From: Asinibacterium sp. OR53
GTDB taxonomy: Bacteria > Bacteroidota > Bacteroidia > Chitinophagales > Chitinophagaceae
Assembly: GCF_000515315.1 (NCBI RefSeq)
Contig: NZ_KI911562.1
Coordinates: 310,001-374,000 of the forward strand
Length of the DNA: 64,000 nt
Direction of reading: 5' to 3'
The notes under the pieces are model-generated. The model was not told the origin of the DNA and ran no database searches. It worked only from the letters and a program-made list of their open reading frames with translations. Shown here in pieces: positions 18,593 through 25,773 of the stretch. The position numbers and the translations under genes were made by a program. Position 1 is the stretch's first letter; the number at the start of each line of letters is the position of its first letter.

Positions 18593-19512
18593 TTTTTGTC
18601 ATCCATGGTATCCAATATATTGAGGTAACTGATATAGCGATCTTCCGATACGGCTCCGCTCAAAACTCCTTGTTTTACGGCACATCCTGGTTCTTCCATA
18701 TGCATGCAGTTGTTGAACTGGCACTCGGGCAGCAATGCCCGCATCTCGGGGAAATAATGCGAGAGCTCCTGTTTGGTAATGTCTACCAATCCGAATTCAC
18801 GCACACCCGGCGTATCAATGATATGTCCCCCGTTATCGAGGTCGAACATCTCGGCAAAAGTGGTGGTATGCATGCCTTTGCCACTCCAACTGCTCACTTC
18901 CTGCGTGCGCAGGTTGAACTGGGGGAATACGGCATTAATGAAAGTGGATTTACCTACACCGCTGTGGCCGCTCAACAAGGTGGTTTTATCTTTCAGCAAT
19001 GCTTTCGCTTCTTCAATCCCTTCTTTCTTCAACACACTGGCCAACACTACCTGGTAACCGATCGCCTCGTACATCTGTTTGTATTCCTGGAACCGTTCCA
19101 ACTCTTTTTTGCGGTAGATATCTGACTTGTTGAATACAATGATGGCCGGAATATGATAGGCTTCACAGGAAACCAGGAAACGATCCATGAAACCCTGCGA
19201 AGTGCGTGGCTCTTTCAATGTAGCGAACAAAATGCTTTGGTCGAGATTGGAAGCAACGATATGATGCTGCCGTTTGTTGTGAGGTGATACCCTGGCTACA
19301 TAATTACGCCTGTCGGCAATAGCAGTAATCACAGCCGACTCCTCCTGCACCGCTTCAATGTCTATGTCTACCTCATCGCCCACCGCAATGGGGTTGGTGG
19401 AGCTGATGGCATCTATCTTAAAAATGCCCTTGATCCGGGCATTGTAGAAGTTTCCGTCCTCACCTTTTACGGTATACCAACTGCCCGTAGACTTGTAAAC
19501 ACGTGCTTTCAT
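18586..19512 (-). CDS. rsgA: Ribosome small-subunit assembly GTPase RsgA
   Basis: Circularly permuted GTPase that checks late 30S maturation, 308 residues from the ATG at 19512. Order seen: OB-fold (residues about 1-70), G4 F-N-K-S-D, G1 G-H-S-G-V-G-K-S-T-F, G3 D-T-P-G-V-R-E-F-G, then the zinc knuckle C-x(4)-C-x-H-x(5)-C. The order G4-G1-G3 confirms the permutation. Diverges from ubiE with 53 bp between start codons; both genes have a minus-7-like box 6 nt before the ATG. Confidence 0.96.
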   Translation of the reverse strand: MKARVYKSTGSWYTVKGEDGNFYNARIKGIFKIDAISSTNPIAVGDEVDIDIEAVQEESAVITAIADRRNYVARVSPHNKRQHHIVASNLDQSILFATLKEPRTSQGFMDRFLVSCEAYHIPAIIVFNKSDIYRKKELERFQEYKQMYEAIGYQVVLASVLKKEGIEEAKALLKDKTTLLSGHSGVGKSTFINAVFPQFNLRTQEVSSWSGKGMHTTTFAEMFDLDNGGHIIDTPGVREFGLVDITKQELSHYFPEMRALLPECQFNNCMHMEEPGCAVKQGVLSGAVSEDRYISYLNILDTMDDKNY

Positions 19513-19518
19513 GCCCAA

Positions 19519-19526
19519 CGAAGATA
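19519..19526 (-). promoter_or_regulatory. Minus-7-like box at rsgA start
   Basis: TATCTTCG on the minus strand ends 6 nt upstream of the rsgA ATG. It mirrors the TATCTTTG of ubiE on the other strand of the same 53-bp divergent gap. Confidence 0.4.
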
Positions 19527-19551
19527 GTAAGCCCGGGGTGATGAAATTCAA

Positions 19552-19559
19552 TATCTTTG
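19552..19559 (+). promoter_or_regulatory. Minus-7 box at ubiE start
   Basis: TATCTTTG, a full match to TAnnTTTG, ends 6 nt before the ubiE ATG at 19566. Confidence 0.45.
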
Positions 19560-19565
19560 CAGCCT

Positions 19566-20306
19566 ATGGCAAAATTTGCGCACGATGAAATAGTGCCTTA
19601 CCAGGAAAGCGGGATGGAGAAGAAAGAGCAGGTAGCGGAGATGTTCAACAAGATCGCTTTCCGGTATGATTTTCTCAATCGTTTTCTCAGCGCAGGTATC
19701 GATGTACGATGGAGAAAAAAAGCCATCCGGCAGTTGGCATCACTGCATCCGCAGCAGATACTGGATGTGGCCACCGGCACCGGTGATGTAGCCATCATGA
19801 CTTACCAACTGCTGCATCCGAAAAAGATCACCGGTATCGATATTTCGGAAGGAATGCTGGAACTGGGTCGAAAGAAGCTGCAAAAGCTGCATTTAACAGA
19901 TCATATTGAATTATGCAGCGGCGATAGCGAGGTTATTCCGTTTGAAGACGATAGCTTTGACGCCATCACCGTGGCTTTTGGCGTGCGTAATTTTCAGCAC
20001 CTGGAAAAAGGATTGCGTGAAATGTATCGCGTATTGCGGCCGGGTGGTAAATTAGTAGTGCTGGAATTTTCGAAACCGGCGGGACTGTTCAGGGGGTTGT
20101 TCAACCTTTATATGAATGTGATCACTCCGGCATTTGGTAAATTATTCGCAAAAAACAAAGACGCTTATACTTACCTGAACCACAGTGTACAGGCATTCCC
20201 CGAGGGGCAAACCTTTTTAAACATAATGCATGAAGCAAGATTTACTCAAACTTATTTGAAAAAGCTTACTTTAGGCGTATGCACCATCTATTGCGGAAGC
20301 AAATAG
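19566..20306 (+). CDS. ubiE: Demethylmenaquinone methyltransferase UbiE/MenG
   Basis: SAM-dependent C-methyltransferase of the final menaquinone step, 246 residues from the ATG at 19566; a TTG three codons upstream is the alternative. Motifs: V-A-E-M-F-N-K-I-A-F-R-Y-D-F-L-N near the N-terminus, SAM motif I L-D-V-A-T-G-T-G-D-V, and G-V-R-N-F, R-P-G-G-K-L-V-V-L-E-F. All are standard UbiE signatures. Its last 28 bp overlap porT, a gene pairing common in Bacteroidota. Confidence 0.96.
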   Translation: MAKFAHDEIVPYQESGMEKKEQVAEMFNKIAFRYDFLNRFLSAGIDVRWRKKAIRQLASLHPQQILDVATGTGDVAIMTYQLLHPKKITGIDISEGMLELGRKKLQKLHLTDHIELCSGDSEVIPFEDDSFDAITVAFGVRNFQHLEKGLREMYRVLRPGGKLVVLEFSKPAGLFRGLFNLYMNVITPAFGKLFAKNKDAYTYLNHSVQAFPEGQTFLNIMHEARFTQTYLKKLTLGVCTIYCGSK

Positions 20307-20998
20307 TTCTGCTGATCCTTTTATCCGTTGGTGTCCTGCACGCGCAGGCGCAAAGAGAAATCTATCGTATCAACCACGATAATCTTCCCTATTATTTCGG
20401 CCTTACACTGGGCTACAACAGTTCATACCTGCAGGTGAGTAAATCACCCAAATTCCTGCAAAGCGATAGTATACGCAGTGTAATTCCCGGATCCAGCGGA
20501 GGCATTGCCATGGGCCTGCTGGCCACTCTCAGACTGGCCGATCATTTCGAAGCGAGGGCCAACCCGCAGTTGGTCATCGGTGGTTCCAAATTCCTGTCTT
20601 ATACACTGGGCATTACCAAACCGGGAGAAGCCGCTTTTCAGAAACAGATACTTCCGGCTACCCTGGTGAGTTTTCCCTTTCATATCAAGTTCAATTCCGA
20701 CAGGATCGGGAACTTCAAGACCTACCTGCTGGGCGGGTTTAAATTCGATATGGACCTCTCGAGCAATTCGGCCGTACGGAATGCCGATGACATCATCAAA
20801 TTGAAAAAATACGATTTCGGATTGGAAGCGGGTATGGGCTTCAATTTCTACCTGCCTTTTGTAACCGTTTCGCCCGAGATCAAGATCAGCTATGGCTTGT
20901 CGAATATCCACCAGCTCGATCCTGCCCTCAAATATTCCAATGTGCTCGACAAAATACAGTCGCGCATGATCGTCTTCTCCATCCACCTGGAAGACTAA
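20279..20998 (+). CDS. porT: PorT-family type IX secretion outer-membrane protein
   Basis: Small outer-membrane barrel, 239 residues, with signal peptide M-H-H-L-L-R-K-Q-I-V-L-L-I-L-L-S-V-G and cleavage after A-Q-A-Q. The body is glycine and aromatic rich (L-G-Y-N-S-S-Y-L-Q-V-S, L-L-G-G-F-K-F-D), like PorT. PorT is required for type IX secretion in Porphyromonas and Flavobacterium. The overlap of 28 bp with ubiE supports the identification because these genes are neighbours in many relatives. Confidence 0.82.
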   Translation: MHHLLRKQIVLLILLSVGVLHAQAQREIYRINHDNLPYYFGLTLGYNSSYLQVSKSPKFLQSDSIRSVIPGSSGGIAMGLLATLRLADHFEARANPQLVIGGSKFLSYTLGITKPGEAAFQKQILPATLVSFPFHIKFNSDRIGNFKTYLLGGFKFDMDLSSNSAVRNADDIIKLKKYDFGLEAGMGFNFYLPFVTVSPEIKISYGLSNIHQLDPALKYSNVLDKIQSRMIVFSIHLED

Positions 20999-21081
20999 TC
21001 ATACAATTTGGTAATGAGCCAACTGCCGAATTGTCGAATTGCCGAATTGTCTCATTAAATTGCATTTGCAATTGAACGGTT
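20999..21081. repeat. Short degenerate tandem repeats between porT and pyrC
   Basis: An octamer-like unit around CGAATTGY recurs three times at about 21026-21052 (GCCGAATTG, TCGAATTG, GCCGAATTG), followed by a small palindrome AATTGCATTTGCAATT at 21058-21073. Simple repeat, function unknown; the palindrome might be a weak hairpin. Confidence 0.45.
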
Positions 21082-22425
21082 ATGGCAAACAAAGACTACC
21101 TCATCAAGGATTGTTGTATGATGAATGAAGGTCAACGGACCTTTGGCGACCTGTGGATCAAAAACGGGCGGATTGAAAAGATGGGCGGCGTAATTACACT
21201 GCCCGGTGACGCTACCGAAATTGATGGCAGTGGCCAGTTCCTCCTGCCCGGCGCTATTGACGACCAAGTGCATTTCCGCGAGCCGGGTCTTACACACAAA
21301 GCCAATATCTATTCCGAAGCCAGGGCAGCCGTGGCGGGGGGAGTAACCAGTTTCATGGAAATGCCCAACACCAAACCGCCTGCCCTCACCCACGAACTGC
21401 TAGAGCAGAAGTATACTATTGCTGCACAGACTTCCCTGGCAAATTATTCTTTCTATATAGGCACTTCCAACGACAACCTGGATGAAGTACTGAAGGCCAA
21501 CGATAAAAAACAGGATATCTGCGGTGTGAAAATATTCATGGGTTCCTCTACCGGCAACCTGCTGGTAGATAATCCGCTGCAACTGGATAAAGTCTTTGCC
21601 GGCAGTGAATTGTTGATCACTACCCACTGCGAAGAAGAAAGCATGATCAGGGCCAACCTGCAGGCATTAAAGCAGCAAAAAGGCAAGCTGGAACCTTCCG
21701 ATCATCCCATCATCCGCAATGAAGAAGAGTGCTTTGCATCCTCTTTCAAAGCCATTCAATATGCCAAAAAACATGGGAGCCGGTTGCACATATTACATAT
21801 CAGCACAGAAAAAGAACTGCAACTGTTCACTAATATGATCCCCCTCGAGGAGAAGCGGATCACAGCCGAAGTATGTGTACACCACCTGCATTTTACCAGC
21901 GACGATTATGCGAGATTGGGCAACCAGATCAAATGCAATCCCGCCATCAAGGCGCCGCATAATAAAACTGCATTGTGGCAGGCGCTGCTCGACGACCGGC
22001 TCGATGTGATCGCCACTGATCATGCGCCGCATACCTGGGCCGAAAAACAGGAAGACTATGAACACGCACATGCAGGCCTGCCATTGGTGCAACATTCCCT
22101 GGCATTGATGCTGCATTATGTGAACGAAGGAAAGATCAGCCTGGAGAAAGTGGTGGAGAAAATGAGCCATGCCGTTGCCCGGTGTTTCCAGGTAAAAGAA
22201 AGGGGCTTCCTGCGTGAAGGTTACCATGCCGACCTGGTACTGGCCAATCTCGAAACCCGCGCTACTATTGCCAAAGAAAACATACTGTACCGTTGTGGTT
22301 GGAGTCCGCTGGAAGGTTTTAGTACCCCGGTGATCACAAATAGTTTCGTAAATGGTCACCTCGTTTATGGAAATGGGGTCTTCGATGAGTCTCAAATGGG
22401 AATGCGGTTAAGATTCAACAGATAA
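21082..22425 (+). CDS. pyrC: Dihydroorotase (amidohydrolase), Bacteroidota variant
   Basis: Amidohydrolase of 447 residues resembling type I dihydroorotase, which closes carbamoyl-aspartate to dihydroorotate in pyrimidine synthesis. The first metal motif reads D-D-Q-V-H-F-R-E-P-G, with Gln where most family members have the first His of HxH. Other sites are present: K-I-F-M-G-S-S-T-G (carbamylated Lys region), T-H-C-E-E, L-H-I-L-H-I-S and A-T-D-H-A-P-H. I recall the same D-D-Q-V-H-F-R in other Bacteroidota dihydroorotases. 5 bp before the MutS-like gene. Confidence 0.85.
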   Translation: MANKDYLIKDCCMMNEGQRTFGDLWIKNGRIEKMGGVITLPGDATEIDGSGQFLLPGAIDDQVHFREPGLTHKANIYSEARAAVAGGVTSFMEMPNTKPPALTHELLEQKYTIAAQTSLANYSFYIGTSNDNLDEVLKANDKKQDICGVKIFMGSSTGNLLVDNPLQLDKVFAGSELLITTHCEEESMIRANLQALKQQKGKLEPSDHPIIRNEEECFASSFKAIQYAKKHGSRLHILHISTEKELQLFTNMIPLEEKRITAEVCVHHLHFTSDDYARLGNQIKCNPAIKAPHNKTALWQALLDDRLDVIATDHAPHTWAEKQEDYEHAHAGLPLVQHSLALMLHYVNEGKISLEKVVEKMSHAVARCFQVKERGFLREGYHADLVLANLETRATIAKENILYRCGWSPLEGFSTPVITNSFVNGHLVYGNGVFDESQMGMRLRFNR

Positions 22426-22430
22426 TTCTT

Positions 22431-23744
22431 ATGCAAGTAGACAAGACCACCCTTTCCGACCTGAACATATTCCATCGCGAAGAGGAACTATCCTTATTCC
22501 ACCACCTCAACCACACGCAGACCAATGACGGGCGCGAATACCTACGATTACTGCTGGGTAAGCCGCTGGATAATATTGAAGACATGCTGGACACCCAGCA
22601 AACGATCCGGCAGCTCATGGCGGTTGCCGATCACTGGCCTACTACCATCACCAACGGCACCATGATGGTGGTAGAGAAGTTTTACGACTCACAGATCAAC
22701 AGTTACCCGCACAGGCCCGATCATGTGGGCAGTTTTCTTTATAAACTTTTCAACAAAGCCGACTACTCCCTTACCCGTTACACAGTGGGTCATTGCATCG
22801 ATTTTGTGAAAGGGTTGAATAATGTAGTGAGCCTGCTCAGACAAGCCCCTATGAGTGATCTTTTACAACTGTATGTAACGCGCATAGAAATATTGCTGAA
22901 CAAAGGGGCCGTTCCGTATATGATGGAAAGCGATGCAAAAAAGCTGAATGCCAGAACAGTACTGGTTTTCGGCGCTTTCCTGAAATACCATTTCAAAGCT
23001 GCCGCATTTGAACTCTTTGATATTTACAGCCGTCTTGATGCTTATCTGAGCCTGGCTGTTGCCTGTAAGAAATATAATTATTGTTTCCCTGTTATAGAAG
23101 CATCTGCCGAACCTTTCATAGAAGCGAAGGGCCTGTATCATCCTTTGTTGCAAACACCGGTGAGCTACGATACAGGAATGGATGTTGACAGGAATTTCCT
23201 TTTTCTCACCGGGGCCAATATGGGTGGAAAAAGTACTTTCATCAAAGCAGTAGGTGTAAGTGTATACCTCGCACACCTGGGCATGGGCGTACCGGCCAAA
23301 ACCATGCGGCTGAGCCAGTTCTACGGACTGTTGAGTAATATTCAGGTAGAAGACAATATCATCAGGGGCGAAAGTTTTTTCTTCAATGAAGTGCAACGTG
23401 TACGCAATACCATTGAAAAGATCAGCGATGGCAAGCAATGGCTCATACTCATCGATGAACTTTTCAAAGGCACCAATGTACAGGATGCCATGAAATGCAG
23501 TACTACTGTAATTCAGGGTCTATTGAAATTGAAAACCGCCTTATTCATCTTATCCACTCACTTGTATGAGATCGGTGATGAGCTAAGGCGGTATCCCAAT
23601 ATTCAATTCCGTTATTTTGAAACCAATGTCGAGAACGATCAGTTGGTATTCAGTTATCATCTCAAGGAAGGCATCAGCAACGACCGCTTGGGTTATTTCA
23701 TCCTTCGCAAAGAAGGCGTTGTGCAGATGTTGGAAAACTTGTAA
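22431..23744 (+). CDS. MutS-related ATPase lacking mismatch-recognition domain
   Basis: 437-residue protein with the MutS core-helical domain (residues about 1-230) and a C-terminal ABC-type ATPase. Walker A is L-T-G-A-N-M-G-G-K-S-T-F near residue 258; Walker B is W-L-I-L-I-D-E-L-F-K-G-T-N. The N-terminal mismatch-binding and connector domains of MutS are missing, so it is not the mismatch sensor. Small MutS-like proteins of this type occur in Bacteroidota; role unknown, perhaps recombination or branched-DNA processing. 5 bp after pyrC and 75 bp before yifB. Confidence 0.88.
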   Translation: MQVDKTTLSDLNIFHREEELSLFHHLNHTQTNDGREYLRLLLGKPLDNIEDMLDTQQTIRQLMAVADHWPTTITNGTMMVVEKFYDSQINSYPHRPDHVGSFLYKLFNKADYSLTRYTVGHCIDFVKGLNNVVSLLRQAPMSDLLQLYVTRIEILLNKGAVPYMMESDAKKLNARTVLVFGAFLKYHFKAAAFELFDIYSRLDAYLSLAVACKKYNYCFPVIEASAEPFIEAKGLYHPLLQTPVSYDTGMDVDRNFLFLTGANMGGKSTFIKAVGVSVYLAHLGMGVPAKTMRLSQFYGLLSNIQVEDNIIRGESFFFNEVQRVRNTIEKISDGKQWLILIDELFKGTNVQDAMKCSTTVIQGLLKLKTALFILSTHLYEIGDELRRYPNIQFRYFETNVENDQLVFSYHLKEGISNDRLGYFILRKEGVVQMLENL

Positions 23745-24658
23745 AATCAGGTGTAAATACCGGTTTTCGATGGCACAGCTTTCTTAATTTCCACCTTTCC
23801 TTTTTACGAAATTATTATTATGCTGGTAAAGACCTTTGGCAGCGCCGTTCAGGGAGTGGAAGCCATTACCATTACAGTGGAAGTGAATGTGAGCATGGGA
23901 CAGAGTTATAGTATTGTTGGCCTGCCCGATAATGCTGTGCGTGAAAGCCTCAAGCGTACTGAAAGCGCCATCAAGAGCAACGATTATCACATGCCGCGCA
24001 CCAAAGTAATTGTGAACCTGGCGCCGGCTGATATTAAGAAAACAGGCTCTGCTTTTGACCTGCCCATTGCTGTGGGAATACTGGGAGCCAGTGAACAATT
24101 GCACCACATAGAGCGACTACAAGAATTTGTGATCATGGGAGAATTAGGGCTCGATGGTAGTGTGCAACCCATTAAAGGTATATTACCCATTGCTATACAA
24201 GCGCGCAAAGAAGGCTTTAAAGGATTGATCGTTCCCAAAGCCAATGCGCGAGAGGCGGGGATGGTCAACAACCTGCGCGTGTATGGCGTTGCTCATTTGA
24301 ATGAGATCATTGCATTCTTTAAAGATGAACAATCATTGCAACCCGTTGTAGTCAATACGCGGGATGAATTTTTTGATGACCAGTATGCGTTCGGTATGGA
24401 CTTCAGTGATGTAAAAGGACAGGAACACATCAAACGCGCGCTGGAGATTGCCGCCGCCGGAGCGCACAATGCGTTGCTGATTGGTCCGCCCGGCGCCGGA
24501 AAAACCATGTTGGCCAAGCGATTACCTACCATCATGCCGCCATTGAGTTTGCATGAAGCATTGGAAACTACCAAGATCCATAGTGTGGCGGGCAAATTAC
24601 CAGAGAACAGCTCACTCATCAGCAGGCGGCCTTTCCGTTCACCGCATCATACTACCAG

Positions 24659-24874
24659 GGGTTCATAGAAGCCAGGAGCATGAAGCTGGCGGGGAAATCG
24701 AGTATCATCTTGGTTCTTGAAATACTCACTTTCCTTTCTTCCATGGGTTGTCGCATTACTTCCAATACTGTTCTTTTGAATTCGGGTAACTCATCCAGGA
24801 ATAAAACGCCATTGTGTGCCAATGAAATTTCTCCGGGCTGCGGAATACTTCCTCCACCTACCAATGCCACATCA
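24659..24874 (-). other. 216-bp inverted segment of yifB (72 codons incl. Walker B)
   Basis: The minus strand reads the missing middle of YifB in one frame. Boundaries were set by joining reading frames: left flank ends ACTACCAG and would join TGATGTGG (T-T-S-D-V); right flank begins CTGCATG and would join ATGAACCC (M-N-P-C-M-C-G). The flanks share CAG/CTG as a 3-bp inverted repeat and match at 7 of 11 positions as imperfect inverted repeats (CATACTACCAG against CACACATGCAG). A separate 10-bp inverted pair, ATAGAAGCCA (24665-24674) and TGGCTTCTAT (24884-24893), is a by-product of the inversion: flipping there would not restore the frame. Confidence 0.88.
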
Positions 24875-24911
24875 CTGCATGTGTGGCTTCTATAATCATC
24901 CAACACGCAAT

Positions 24912-24928
24912 TGTACCTGTCCGCCCGG
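24912..24928 (+). repeat. 17-bp direct repeat, left copy
   Basis: TGTACCTGTCCGCCCGG occurs here and at 30948-30964, in the same frame of the two yifB 3' copies. It is the longest perfect match I noticed between them; recombination here would delete 6036 bp. Confidence 0.85.
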
Positions 24929-25361
24929 TGCTGTACAAAAATATTTAAACAAAGTTTCCGGCCCTCTACTTGATCGTATCGACCTGCATATAGAAGTTAC
25001 TCCTGTTGCATTCACCGAATTGAATAATGACAGGCCGGGCGAATCTTCTGCAATTATTCGTGAGCGGGTAGTACGCGCAAGGGACTTGCAGGCTGAACGT
25101 TACAAAGATCATCCTGGCATTTATGCCAATGCGCAGATCAATACTCAACTGATGCATGAACATTGCCGGCTGAACCCTGGCAGCAACAACCTGCTCAGGA
25201 AAGCCATGGAACGCCTCAACCTCAGTGCACGTGCGCATGACCGCATCCTAAAAGTAAGTCGCTCTATCGCAGACCTTGCAGACAGCAAGAATATCTGCCC
25301 CGAGCATCTGGCCGAAGCCATTCAATATAGGAGCCTCGATCGGGAAGGTTGGGCGGGATAG

Positions 25362-25773
25362 AGGGGATGGACGGGATAGTATCTGAAATAATTGGTATTC
25401 TTCTTATATACGCTCACAAAATTATGAGTCTCAACCGAAGACAAATCTTTTCAATCTCCATTTTGAACCAATTCTTTCCAAAAGATAAACACTACAACCT
25501 CCAACAGTTCTAACCTCAACAAGACACTGTTTTTTATTTTTTGAAAATACTGGAGAAGATAAAGACACGATATGAAAAATGCCGTCAATGTACGTTAAAG
25601 AACGAGGGTTAGAAAAGAGTGAGCTATTAATAAACAGGTTAGAATTGCCACGTATATTACAATCACCCCGATAAAGAATGTATCTACCCAGTGTTGTGCA
25701 GAAATACAATTATCTACGACCGCTATTTTTATCACTAAGCATTTTGCCCTGCTTTTCCCAAACCGCTCTCCTT
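25362..25773. other. Intergenic, left part of the island
   Basis: 412 bp between the first yifB 3' copy and the end of the ABC exporter gene. It is AT-rich from about 25380. The only coding-like content is the minus-strand remnant at 25431-25709. No terminator with a T-run was seen. Confidence 0.6.
25431..25709 (-). pseudogene. Probable remnant of a hypothetical protein gene
   Basis: Minus-strand frame of 92 codons beginning with TTG directly after an in-frame TAA, so no proper start is available. The C-terminal half (S-S-P-V-F-S-K-N-K-K-Q-C-L-V-E-V, then V-Y-L-L-E-R-I-G-S-K-W-R-L-K-R) resembles the ends of small Bacteroidota hypothetical proteins. I read it as the 3' end of a gene whose 5' part is lost. 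It lies downstream of and codirectional with the exporter. Confidence 0.4.

Larger units (their letters stand above)
23820..25361 (+). pseudogene. comM: yifB/comM AAA+ helicase, interrupted by an inverted internal block
   Basis: Mg-chelatase-like AAA+ protein of the YifB/ComM family, in other bacteria a branch-migration helicase needed for natural transformation. As read, the frame codes 282 residues (N-terminal Lon-S5-like domain, then Walker A G-P-P-G-A-G-K-T) and stops at 24666-24668 just after R-S-P-H-H-T-T. The expected next block, from S-D-V-A-L-V-G-G-G through Walker B F-L-D-E-L-P-E-F to A-S-M-N-P, is on the minus strand at 24659-24874. The plus strand then resumes at 24875 with C-M-C-G-F-Y-N-H-P and runs to the normal C-terminus at 25361. 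Reversing the 216 bp gives an uninterrupted 513-codon gene of normal length. Only a truncated ATPase without Walker B can be made in the present orientation. Confidence 0.93.

Noticed and set aside
24665..24893. 10-bp inverted pair ATAGAAGCCA / TGGCTTCTAT as the recombination sites of the yifB inversion
   Set aside because: Flipping between them leaves the stop codon TAG in the N-terminal frame. In the restored gene they are direct repeats from unrelated codons, so they are a by-product.
24652..24906. Independent 84-residue minus-strand protein
   Set aside because: It is the inverted middle of YifB with a few vector-like flanking codons; its start and end come from flanking plus-strand sequence read backwards.
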